A stretch of DNA of 22,219 nt from an uncultured Clostridia bacterium (GTDB taxonomy: Bacteria; Bacillota; Clostridia; Christensenellales; UBA1242), in NCBI GenBank assembly GCA_947625955.1, contig CANQQH010000006.1, positions 1 through 22,219 of the forward strand. The letters are read 5' to 3'. The notes beneath the pieces are model-generated. The model ran no database searches and had not been told where the DNA came from. It was given only the letters and a program-made list of their open reading frames with translations. Positions within the stretch are counted from its first letter, which is position 1, and every line of letters starts with the position of its first letter. This document shows, one piece after another, positions 1 through 6,164 of this stretch. A program made the translations under genes and the position numbers.

Positions 1-449
1 TGAACGAATTTGATGTTCTTATTGCTACCCCACCTTGCAATTATTATTCTCACGCACGTGGCTCGAATCCACCAAGTTCTTATGCTCTTGAAACAAAACA
101 TTTATTGCCTTCTATTATTGAAAAATTTATAAGAACCGGCAAGCCATTTATTGTGGAGAATGTTAAAAATGACCCACTTTTTAAGAAGTTAGGTCTATAC
201 AATTTTAATTGTTTTGTTTATAAGCACGGGCGACATACGTATTGGACTAATGTATTTTTGAACTTTTCAAATATTCCCCAAGAGCATGATTTTATGACTA
301 TTAAGGGTTATGGTTCTGTTCGACTAAAAAGTTATGTGCAGGGCGGTAAAAATGTAAATGACGTTTTTGATTATTTTTTAGATTTTTTAAGTGAAACTTA
401 TTTTATAGGAGATTGTTATGAAGGAAAAATCGGAATACACAATATATGA
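1..449 (+). CDS. DNA cytosine-C5 methyltransferase, phage type (3' part only)
   Basis: The reading frame is open from the window edge, so the N-terminal SAM-binding part is missing. Two family signatures are visible. DVLIATPPCNYYSHAR matches the catalytic Pro-Cys loop (motif IV), whose Cys attacks cytosine C6. GKPFIVENV matches motif VI with its Glu-Asn-Val. A later KHGRHTYWTN segment resembles the R-H-x-x-x-x-T-N region of small phage-encoded cytosine methyltransferases. The gene overlaps the next start by 32 nt, which suggests translational coupling. The likely role is methylation of the element's DNA for self-modification or to evade restriction. The in-frame ATG at 378 or TTG near 102 cannot be the true start, because the catalytic loop lies upstream of them or at the window edge. 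The target sequence cannot be inferred. Confidence 0.6.
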   Translation, partial: NEFDVLIATPPCNYYSHARGSNPPSSYALETKHLLPSIIEKFIRTGKPFIVENVKNDPLFKKLGLYNFNCFVYKHGRHTYWTNVFLNFSNIPQEHDFMTIKGYGSVRLKSYVQGGKNVNDVFDYFLDFLSETYFIGDCYEGKIGIHNI

Positions 450-837
450 TAGCGCAGCTGATTTGCATCAAATTTATTCTCATTTAGGTGTTGAAGCCTT
501 TGGCGATAAAGCGCAAGATGAAGCGCTAAAAGTTATTTGTGGATTAAAAGCTGTTAAGGAATTTTCTATCTTTGATGAATATATTGCTGATTATAAAACA
601 CAATATTCATTCATTAATGAAGAAGGCGATTTTTCAACTGAACATTGGCGAGAGAAAACCACAATGAATTGTTGTCAACTTTTTCGCTTTATTTTTAATT
701 TGTGTGACGATAGGAATTTTTGTTCAATCAATTTTTGTGGAAATTTAATTTCTATTCGTCATTTTAATGATTCTGATGGAACTTGTGCATATTTTGATAT
801 AAAAATTGAACCATCATCAAAATCTAACTTTAATTAG
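418..837 (+). CDS. Hypothetical protein, 139 aa
   Basis: I do not recognise a family. The ATG is preceded by a clear Shine-Dalgarno sequence (AGGAGA, about 6 nt upstream) that lies inside the methyltransferase gene, so the two genes overlap and are probably co-translated. The product is mixed and mildly acidic, without a signal peptide or membrane segment. It has several aromatic and Cys residues in the second half (FRFIFNLCDDRNFCSINFCGN), which looks like a small globular alpha/beta protein. The position between the methyltransferase and rep suggests an accessory function of the mobile element. The function is unknown. Confidence 0.7.
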   Translation: MKEKSEYTIYDSAADLHQIYSHLGVEAFGDKAQDEALKVICGLKAVKEFSIFDEYIADYKTQYSFINEEGDFSTEHWREKTTMNCCQLFRFIFNLCDDRNFCSINFCGNLISIRHFNDSDGTCAYFDIKIEPSSKSNFN

Positions 838-869
838 TTTTTTATCTTTATTCTTAATAGGAGTTTTTT

Positions 870-1871
870 ATGGATTTACTTAATGAACCAAAAACTGCCT
901 ATCACTTGCTGAAAAAAGATATAATATTTCGCAACAATACGTTGTCGAGTTTATATTTTTTATCAAATAAGCAAGTGCAAAAAAAGAGTTGTCCTTACGA
1001 TATTGATGGAATTAGATATAAGTTGAATCTTGAAACCGGCGAAATAAGTAATTATACAAAGCGCGAAGTGTTAAATTCAATGGCATGTTCTGTTAGACGC
1101 ACCAAGATTTTACTCAATATGCTTCTTGAAATGAATGACTTTGATTGGTTTTGCACTTTAACTTTCGATAAAGAAAAAATCGATAGGTATAATGACGCAG
1201 AAGTTTTTAATGCATATGTGAAATATATCAATAACATAAAAAAACAATTCCCTACTCTAAGATATATCACTGTTCCTGAACGCCATGAAGATTTGTGTAT
1301 TCATTTTCATGTTTTAATTGGTGGCGTATCTCCTATTGTTTTGGGTTTTGTCAATAGTGGAAAAGTATGTTGCTCATGGGCAATGAAAAATGGAAAATAT
1401 ATTGACATTTGTTCAAAAGAATTTTTTGACAAGACGAAATCTGAGCATGAATTAACTTGCACAGATGGGTTGCCAATATATAACATTTCTTCATTTCCTT
1501 ATGGAATGACTACTGCTTCAAAAATTGCAAGTCGGGAGCGATGCAATACTTATGTTAAAAAGTATATTGAAAAAGCATTAGGTTCAACTGAAATTTTTAG
1601 AAAAAGGTTTTATTATTCTAAAAATTTGAATGTGCCTGAAATCGTAAAACAACTTGTTGGTGCAGATTTTATTGAACCAAAAAAATTGTCAAGTTTGAAC
1701 TTGAAAAATATTGACCCTATATTCAAAGTTGCTGATTCGTTTAATTACAACGAAGAGCATAATGTCATGCAATATTGGGTTGATAACAAACAAAAGGCGT
1801 TGGTTGAGAGTGGAATAATACCAGTCGGTTGTGCTGATTTATTTAACAATCAACTAAAAATAAATTTATAA
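870..1871 (+). CDS. Rolling-circle replication initiator (HUH endonuclease, ORF2/G2P-like Rep)
   Basis: This 333-aa protein should nick one DNA strand at the origin and stay covalently attached through a Tyr, priming rolling-circle replication. The three motifs appear in the expected order: motif 1 FCTLTFD (residues 94-100); motif 2 with the two metal-binding histidines, CIHFHVLIGG (H145 and H147, preceded by E137-R-H139-E); and motif 3 YVKKYIEK (Y228 and Y232). The layout resembles Reps of Firmicute plasmids, phages and integrative elements and, more distantly, the VP4 Rep of small ssDNA phages. The start has a good AGGAG sequence 7 nt upstream. Y228 is the likelier nicking residue by analogy with YVxKY motifs, but this is not certain. 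The closing KNLNVPEIVKQ region and C-terminus are unassigned. Confidence 0.85.
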   Translation: MDLLNEPKTAYHLLKKDIIFRNNTLSSLYFLSNKQVQKKSCPYDIDGIRYKLNLETGEISNYTKREVLNSMACSVRRTKILLNMLLEMNDFDWFCTLTFDKEKIDRYNDAEVFNAYVKYINNIKKQFPTLRYITVPERHEDLCIHFHVLIGGVSPIVLGFVNSGKVCCSWAMKNGKYIDICSKEFFDKTKSEHELTCTDGLPIYNISSFPYGMTTASKIASRERCNTYVKKYIEKALGSTEIFRKRFYYSKNLNVPEIVKQLVGADFIEPKKLSSLNLKNIDPIFKVADSFNYNEEHNVMQYWVDNKQKALVESGIIPVGCADLFNNQLKINL

Positions 1872-1883
1872 ATTGAGGTGAAT

Positions 1884-2207
1884 ATGAATATTTATAAATC
1901 TAAAAATTGGACTTTTAGAAAGAATGACAGAAGAAAAAGCAAATTTGGTTCTTCTCATCCAGCTTTAGTTGTTGGTGAAGATAAAAATAAATTTGCTAAT
2001 ATTGGATTAACTCATTCAGCTAAAAGGGGTCATCATAAAAATATTGAATTGTCTAAGAATCCAAACGTAAAGGACAGCAAAAAAGCATATTTGCGTGATG
2101 ATTTACAATTTGATGACAAGCAAAAGTTAAATGAAATTTTATCTAATTATAAGTTGTCTAAAAAAGATATTAAAAAAGTTTATGAAATTATCAATAAAAA
2201 AAGATAG
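1884..2207 (+). CDS. Small conserved-looking protein, 107 aa, element-encoded
   Basis: I chose ATG 1884 over GTG 1878 because the GAGGTG sequence that would act as ribosome-binding site covers the GTG. It starts 12 nt after the rep stop, so it is surely in the same operon. The protein is strongly basic. The N-terminal half carries a compact pattern: HPALVVGED, FANIGLTHS, KRGHHKNIEL, NPN and AYLRDDL. The C-terminal half is a helical Lys-rich segment ending KKVYEIINKKR. I recall similar unnamed proteins in Clostridia, but no function. The HPALVVG beginning superficially recalls the PemK/MazF barrel, but I would not call it a toxin: the rest does not fit well and no antitoxin is evident. It could be a DNA-binding partner of Rep. 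Confidence 0.7.
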   Translation: MNIYKSKNWTFRKNDRRKSKFGSSHPALVVGEDKNKFANIGLTHSAKRGHHKNIELSKNPNVKDSKKAYLRDDLQFDDKQKLNEILSNYKLSKKDIKKVYEIINKKR

Positions 2208-2245
2208 GCACTAGGCGGTAGTCATTAGCTACCACGGCTCTATCT
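2206..2245 (+). other. Candidate rolling-circle origin (hairpin after rep)
   Basis: In the 101-nt gap between two small genes there is a short GC-richer island in an otherwise almost pure A/T stretch. It contains a hairpin with arms GGTAG (2217-2221) and CTACC (2229-2233) and a 7-nt loop TCATTAG, flanked by ACTAGGC and ACGGCTC. Double-strand origins of rolling-circle plasmids are often small hairpins near rep with the nick in the loop. There is no T-tract after it, so it is not a good terminator. The assignment is inference; no known nick consensus is matched. Confidence 0.35.
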
Positions 2246-2308
2246 ATAAATTATTATATTCAATTAAAATTAAAAAATCAATAGTTTTTATAAAAAAAGG
2301 AGAAAAAT

Positions 2309-2548
2309 ATGGCATTTTTTAGTGAATATCAAAAATTGATAGCGCGTAGATATAAAAATCGAGAGCTGAAAAAAAAGTATAAAGAAAGTGAAAGGCTTTT
2401 GAATAAAGCTTCAAAAACCGGGAGTGAAAGCATGATTTCAAAGGCGATGGAATCCCATAGAACATTTGAATATGCTCTGCTTTATCAAAACACTCCTGAG
2501 TTCAAATATAAATTTGAAAGGAGAGCCAAAAGTAATGGAAAACTTTAA
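2309..2548 (+). CDS. Small basic helical protein, 79 aa, unknown
   Basis: It begins with an AAGGAG sequence 7 nt before the ATG, after the putative origin hairpin. The product is Lys/Arg-rich and predicted helical almost throughout (ARRYKNRELKKKYKESERLL, then KASKTGSESMISKAMESHR), with no transmembrane segment. It looks like a small nucleic-acid-binding or coiled-coil protein, but no family is recognised. Its last codons overlap the ribosome-binding site and start of the next gene (overlap 14 nt), so the two are translationally linked. This is typical of the compact gene arrangement in the element. Confidence 0.6.
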   Translation: MAFFSEYQKLIARRYKNRELKKKYKESERLLNKASKTGSESMISKAMESHRTFEYALLYQNTPEFKYKFERRAKSNGKL

Positions 2549-3197
2549 TTTTGTTGATGTTTCTTTTGACGATTCTGAATTGTCATCGTTGGTTATACAC
2601 CTTAATCAATGTTTCTTGAACAATCAATATAATTTTGTTGATATTTGTGTTACCATACATGATATTTGGGCGCATTGTAAAAAAAATTATATAAAGGCGC
2701 GTGATAATGAAATGTATGATTCTTATAAATTGCTTGCAAAATTTGGTTTTGATAGACAAGCTGTAAATCGTTATAAGCGTTGTTTTGAAAGATTTATAAA
2801 TTGTTCCATTGATTGTGATGGGAAACTTTTATATTCTTTATTTGATTCTTTCAAAAAATTTAGTCCTAGTAAGTTGTTTGAATTGTTGGCTTTGAGTAAT
2901 GATTCTCTTATTTCCGCTATAAAAAACAAAGCCATAATTCCAACAATGACTGTGAAGCAAATTCGCGAATATATAAAATCTGTCAAAGATGGAACTGATA
3001 AAGCTGATAAGGTTTTGGAAACTGGGGTTGATATTAATGAAGATAACATTCCTATGGCCTTTAATCCTAAGAATAAGTATGAATATTCTTACTTTGAAAC
3101 AAAGTCTAAAAATCAACTTTTGAATATAGTATGGGAACTCTATCAAGCTCATCAAAAATTATTAAAAATGGAGAAAAAACATGAAAAAGAAGATTAA
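2535..3197 (+). CDS. Element protein, 220 aa, possibly DNA-binding (plasmid/phage accessory)
   Basis: The ATG at 2535 is preceded by GAAAGGAGAG, so it is preferred over the in-frame ATG at 2466, which has no ribosome-binding site and lies deep in the previous gene. The middle part (about residues 105-150) reads FSPSKLFELLALS followed by IIPTMTVKQIREYIKS. This combination, a 'SKL.ELL.L' helix followed by 'MTV.eIRe', I associate with plasmid- and phage-encoded proteins that have a ParB/DUF3102-like helical DNA-binding region. An earlier FGFDRQAVNRYKRC helix may also be helix-turn-helix-like. The C-terminal end is a Lys-rich coiled coil. A replication-control or partition role is possible but unproved. 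Confidence 0.65.
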   Translation: MENFNFVDVSFDDSELSSLVIHLNQCFLNNQYNFVDICVTIHDIWAHCKKNYIKARDNEMYDSYKLLAKFGFDRQAVNRYKRCFERFINCSIDCDGKLLYSLFDSFKKFSPSKLFELLALSNDSLISAIKNKAIIPTMTVKQIREYIKSVKDGTDKADKVLETGVDINEDNIPMAFNPKNKYEYSYFETKSKNQLLNIVWELYQAHQKLLKMEKKHEKED

Positions 3198-3360
3198 TTC
3201 TAATATTAAAAAAATAAACAAACTAGATGAAGAAAATAAAAGACTGAAAAGCATTATAAATTTTTTACATTCTCTTTTAGAGTTTCGTGATAGTATTGAA
3301 GAGATGAGACAAGCAAATGTTGGTTTTGACATTGATATTGATTATTTGTTAAAATACTAA
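3181..3360 (+). CDS. Small coiled-coil protein, 59 aa
   Basis: This short frame starts at ATG 3181, 17 nt inside the previous gene, with GGAG (in AATGGAGAAAAAAC) as ribosome-binding site. It ends just before the strong terminator, so it is the last gene of the plus-strand operon. The product begins with a Lys/Asn-rich helix (KKINKLDEENKRLKS), which looks like a short coiled coil with heptad spacing, and ends in an acidic FDIDIDYLLKY tail. No family is recognised. The overlap, ribosome-binding site and operon position support it as a real gene despite its size. Confidence 0.6.
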   Translation: MKKKINSNIKKINKLDEENKRLKSIINFLHSLLEFRDSIEEMRQANVGFDIDIDYLLKY

Positions 3361-3375
3361 AATATCTTTTAAGTT

Positions 3376-3408
3376 AAAAACTAGGTTGTTTATTGACCTA
3401 GTTTTTTT
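3376..3408. terminator. Bidirectional Rho-independent terminator
   Basis: An 11-bp perfect stem (AAAAACTAGGT, 3376-3386, with ACCTAGTTTTT, 3396-3406) and a 9-nt loop are followed by T7 on the plus strand; the A-tract on the left serves the minus strand. It separates the plus-strand operon from the converging DUF2726 gene, whose stop codon (3390-3392) lies in the loop. Confidence 0.85.
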
Positions 3409-4025
3409 GTTGCCCAAGTTAGGTCCATCTTATCTCCTGCTTTTCCAAATATTCTTTTGAAAAAACCGGGGTTTAGATAACTAATAACTTGTGCCATAAT
3501 ATTATAAATTTCTTTATCGCTCATGCGCTTTAATGTTTTTATGTCGATAGTTAATAGTGGAATTTTAACTTTATCAAGTATTTGTTTTACGCTTTTATCA
3601 CGCTCTTTGTAGTATTCATTTGTATAGTGTTGTTGTCCGTTTAGTTCAATTATTAAGAATGGTGTGAATGTTTTTGAGTAAAACAATGCAAAATCAACAT
3701 TTCTATAAAGTTCATCATTTCTTTTATTTGTGTTCGTTGAAATTATTGATTGTAGGTTTACTTGGGGAATTATTGTATATTTCATTTTTAGTGCTTTTCT
3801 TACAATGTTATAAAAGCGCATTTCAAATTCGTTTAGTATATCTTGTTTTAATACATATTCTTTGTTACTATCATAGAATTTGTATTCATTGCCTTTTATA
3901 ACATTTTTAATCCACTTTCCATCATCATTTTTTATTATTATATTTTCTTTTGAAAGCTGATAGCAATCTCTACATAATTCATAGTTCGTTAATTGACCAC
4001 AATATTCACATTCGTGTTTTTGCAT
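3390..4025 (-). CDS. DUF2726-family PD-(D/E)XK nuclease-like protein with N-terminal zinc finger
   Basis: The protein is 211 aa. The N-terminus has a four-Cys zinc ribbon: CEYC (C6, C9) and CRDC (C18, C21). The central part matches the DUF2726 pattern: E66/E68 in NEFEMRFY, D111 in VDFALF, then LIIELNGQQHY (E127-x-N129) and ERDKSVKQILDKVKIPLLTI. These are the positions of the PD-(D/E)XK fold; the usual Lys of the (D/E)XK triad appears as Asn here, which is common in DUF2726. The start has AAGGAG upstream. It converges on the rep operon and stands back-to-back with the transposase. It may cut or bind DNA in element maintenance or defence, but the substrate is unknown. Confidence 0.75.
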   Translation of the reverse strand: MQKHECEYCGQLTNYELCRDCYQLSKENIIIKNDDGKWIKNVIKGNEYKFYDSNKEYVLKQDILNEFEMRFYNIVRKALKMKYTIIPQVNLQSIISTNTNKRNDELYRNVDFALFYSKTFTPFLIIELNGQQHYTNEYYKERDKSVKQILDKVKIPLLTIDIKTLKRMSDKEIYNIMAQVISYLNPGFFKRIFGKAGDKMDLTWATKKLGQ

Positions 4026-4068
4026 ATTGTTTTTCTCCTTGTTTGATTTTATAATTAATCAAATAATA

Positions 4069-4075
4069 CCCCCCC
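4069..4075 (+). repeat. C7 homopolymer tract in the DUF2726/transposase intergenic region
   Basis: Seven consecutive C residues (in TACCCCCCCGC) stand in a very AT-rich 118-nt gap between two divergent genes. A nearby inverted repeat TTGATT/AATCAA (about 4042-4061) lies towards the DUF2726 start. The tract could be a slippage-prone spacer or part of a protein-binding or junction site. No function can be assigned. Confidence 0.5.
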
Positions 4076-4143
4076 GCTAAAAATCAAGAAATTTTATTCT
4101 TTTTTTACCATTCGACAAATTTTGACAAAAGAAGGTGATGCGT

Positions 4144-5178
4144 ATGAAAAAAATCGGAACAAAAAATTTATCGTTTACGCAACGATTACAAATCGAAACA
4201 TTAATTAATGCCAAATATAAGAAACAAAAAATTGCGGATTTGGTGGGTATAAATATACGAACGTTATATTATGAACTCAAACGTGGAGAATATGTGCATA
4301 CAATAAAATATTCATCATTTTGGTATGGCACAACTTATAAGAAAGAGATTCGTTATTCAGCACAAAAAGCTGAAGAGCGATATAAAATTATGTGCACTGC
4401 AAAAGGACGTCCTTTGAAAATTGGTAACGATTTTGATTTTGTTAATTATATTGAGAAGCGTGTTCGGCAAGAGAAAATTTCTGCCTGTGCAGTTCTTGGG
4501 CAAATTAAGCATAAGCAACTGCCTTTTAAGACTTCAATTTCTAAAACAACTTTGTATCGTTATATTAAACTTGGCATTTTTCCAAATATTCGTTTGGAGA
4601 AACGCAAGGCTCCTTATAAAAAAGTTGTTATGAAGCGCGCGCCAAAAGGAACTAGCATTGAGAAAAGACCGGCAGAAATTAATTCTAGAACCACATTTGG
4701 TCACTGGGAACTTGACTGTGTTTGTGGAAACACACTTCCTACTCTTCTTGTGTTTAGTGAGCGCTTGACTAGAAAAGAGATTATTTTCAAAATGAAAAAT
4801 CAGAAATCTTCCAGTGTTATAAAGTGCTTGAATATTTTGGAAAGACGCTATGGAAAGTCTTTTCGAAAAATATTTAAGTCAATCACAATGGACAATGGAA
4901 GTGAGTTCTCTGATTTTTATCATATTGAAAAATCTTCTTATGGTAACGGAAAGCGCACTATGGCATTTTATTGTCACCCCTATTGTTCGTGTGAACGTGG
5001 AACAAATGAGCGTTTGAATAGAGAAATCCGGCGTTTGATTCCAAAGGGTAGTAATTTAGCCAATTATACTGATGATGATATTAAATATGTCGAGAATTGG
5101 CTAAATGATTATCCGCGTGAGTGCTTGGGTTATGCGACTGCTAATGAAATGTTTGATTACTATACTCAATCATTATAA
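4144..5178 (+). CDS. IS30-family DDE transposase
   Basis: Numbering is from ATG 4144, which has GAAGG 8 nt upstream and gives 344 aa; GTG 4135 and ATG 4138 overlap or crowd that site. The N-terminus holds a helix-turn-helix (QKIADLVGINIRTLYYELKRG) that binds the element ends. The catalytic DDE residues are D191 in GHWELDCV, D250 in ITMDNGSEF and E289 in GTNERLNREIRRLIPKG. The ending YPRECLGYATANEMF is the usual IS30 C-terminus (normally P-R-K-x-L-x-x-x-T-P). Length is normal and no frameshift is seen, so it is probably active. IS30-type transposases also serve as integration enzymes in some filamentous phages, such as Spiroplasma SpV1. That makes a role in integrating the neighbouring Rep element plausible. 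Confidence 0.9.
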   Translation: MKKIGTKNLSFTQRLQIETLINAKYKKQKIADLVGINIRTLYYELKRGEYVHTIKYSSFWYGTTYKKEIRYSAQKAEERYKIMCTAKGRPLKIGNDFDFVNYIEKRVRQEKISACAVLGQIKHKQLPFKTSISKTTLYRYIKLGIFPNIRLEKRKAPYKKVVMKRAPKGTSIEKRPAEINSRTTFGHWELDCVCGNTLPTLLVFSERLTRKEIIFKMKNQKSSSVIKCLNILERRYGKSFRKIFKSITMDNGSEFSDFYHIEKSSYGNGKRTMAFYCHPYCSCERGTNERLNREIRRLIPKGSNLANYTDDDIKYVENWLNDYPRECLGYATANEMFDYYTQSL

Positions 5179-5241
5179 TCTTGTGTTTTTAACGCGTGTG
5201 TATTGCGTCTTTTTCTCATGCTCAATTTTTCAAATGTGCTT

Positions 5242-5269
5242 CTAAAATAGCCTTGCAAGGCTATTTTAG
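5242..5269. terminator. 28-bp perfect palindrome, possible terminator
   Basis: The two 14-nt arms CTAAAATAGCCTTG and CAAGGCTATTTTAG are perfectly complementary with no spacer. It would form a stable hairpin in RNA after the transposase gene. The T-tract after it is poor in both directions, so terminator function is only likely for the plus strand. Alternatively it is a protein-binding or insertion-target palindrome. Confidence 0.5.
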
Positions 5270-5279
5270 TTTGGTATTG

Positions 5280-5310
5280 ATATTTATTTTATAAATATTT
5301 TTATTTTTTT
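5280..5310 (+). terminator. A/T-only hairpin followed by T-tract
   Basis: ATATTTAT (5280-5287) and ATAAATAT (5291-5298) pair around a TTT loop and are followed by a T-rich run broken by one A. It may be a weak second terminator after the transposase. The remainder of the 5179-5350 gap holds no gene that I can see. Confidence 0.35.
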
Positions 5311-5350
5311 TCAAAAAATTGAATAAATTTTGTTGACTTTTCATATTTTT

Positions 5351-6118
5351 TTATAAACTCTTCAAAAGCTCGCCATATCTTTGGCACTTTTCAGCGCTTT
5401 GCGACGACAAAATTATCCTGATTTCCCCTTCTTTTTCGACTTTTCGCATGAGGCCCTGCTTTTCAAGAAGCGATAAGACCCTCTTCCCAACTCCCCTGTT
5501 ACCATCGAACACTTCAAAATGCGTGGTTTTTGTCAAAGTTTCTTTCAAAAACGAATAGTGCGTGCAGCCCAAAACCAGCGCGTCAATGTTCGTGTTTTTC
5601 GTGATTTCAATGATTTTCTTAGTGTAGTTCTCAATATCTATCTTTTTCCCCTCAACCAACGCACTTTCAATATCTTTTGCAAGGTTTTCAAAGCAAAATG
5701 CAAACACCTTTGCGCCCGCGCTTTTTTTGAGCCTTTCAAACTTTTCTTGCCTGAGCGTCAGTTTGGTTGCCAGCACCAAAATCTCTTTTGATTTGCTAAA
5801 CCGTATGGCGGGCAAAACCGCCGGCTCAGTTCCAACAATAGGCACGCCAAAAGAACGCCGAATTTTGTCTATGCAGCAGGTTGTGATGGTGTTGCAAGCA
5901 AACACAACCATTTTGATTTGAAACCTCTCAAAGAGCCCTTCAAGACTCTTTTTAACAAAAGAAAATATCTCTTCTTCGCTGCGATTGCCATAGGGGCAAT
6001 TGATGTCGTCGGCAAAGAAGATATATTTTTCATTTGGCAAAAGTTCAAGCGTCTCTTTCAAAGTCGTGAGCCCGCCTATTCCGCTGTCATAAAACAAAAT
6101 GTAACCTTCTTCATTCAT
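5351..6118 (-). CDS. murI: Glutamate racemase
   Basis: MurI interconverts L- and D-glutamate, supplying D-Glu for peptidoglycan in the cytoplasm. The 255-aa length is normal. Signatures are DSGIGGLT (D11, S12), YGNRSEEE (43-50), FACNTITT with the first catalytic Cys C75, GTEPA (97-101) and LGCTHY with the second catalytic Cys C185 and H187. It is the last gene of the minus-strand comEC-to-murI run, 46 nt after the peptidase stop. The start ATG has only a weak GGAA just upstream and a TAGTAT sequence 6 nt before it. It may be read through from upstream, or have its own weak promoter. A short ATG-GAA-CTA-TGA frame overlaps the start. Confidence 0.95.
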   Translation of the reverse strand: MNEEGYILFYDSGIGGLTTLKETLELLPNEKYIFFADDINCPYGNRSEEEIFSFVKKSLEGLFERFQIKMVVFACNTITTCCIDKIRRSFGVPIVGTEPAVLPAIRFSKSKEILVLATKLTLRQEKFERLKKSAGAKVFAFCFENLAKDIESALVEGKKIDIENYTKKIIEITKNTNIDALVLGCTHYSFLKETLTKTTHFEVFDGNRGVGKRVLSLLEKQGLMRKVEKEGEIRIILSSQSAEKCQRYGELLKSL

Positions 6119-6164
6119 AGTTCCATACTACTCGTCAAGCGAAAAAAAGGTTACATTTTATGGT

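Larger units (their letters stand above)
4110..5338 (+). mobile_element. Candidate IS30-family insertion sequence boundaries
   Basis: Around the transposase, TCGACAAATTTT (4112-4123) and the reverse complement of 5325-5336 (TCAACAAAATTT) match at 10 of 12 positions in inverted orientation. They enclose about 1.23 kb, which fits the usual IS30-family length. The match is short and A/T-rich, no flanking target duplication was verified, and the right repeat lies unusually far (about 150 nt) from the stop. The boundaries are therefore tentative. The transposase may instead be the element's own integration enzyme. Confidence 0.35.
1..5340. mobile_element. Putative integrated rolling-circle element (left end outside window)
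   Basis: This block is visibly more AT-rich than the rest of the window and holds no housekeeping gene. It carries a partial cytosine methyltransferase, an HUH replication initiator, several small unknown genes, a DUF2726 nuclease-like gene and an IS30-type transposase. Rolling-circle Rep plus small packed genes is typical of plasmids or small phages. The right limit is inferred to lie between the transposase stop (5178) and the murI stop (5351). No attachment-site duplication can be identified because the left end is missing. It could also be a plasmid remnant with a later, independent IS insertion. Confidence 0.5.

Noticed and set aside
1884..2207. PemK/MazF-type toxin for the 107-aa protein
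   Set aside because: Only the HPALVVG start resembles that family; key MazF positions and an antitoxin partner are not seen.
2771..3155. Two minus-strand frames (92 and 105 codons) opposite the 220-aa element gene
   Set aside because: They overlap each other and a plus-strand gene with a good ribosome-binding site. They have no motifs and no start signals of their own.
3376..3408. Attachment site at the CTAGGT inverted repeat
   Set aside because: It has a normal stem, loop and T-tract of a bidirectional terminator between convergent genes, which explains it fully.
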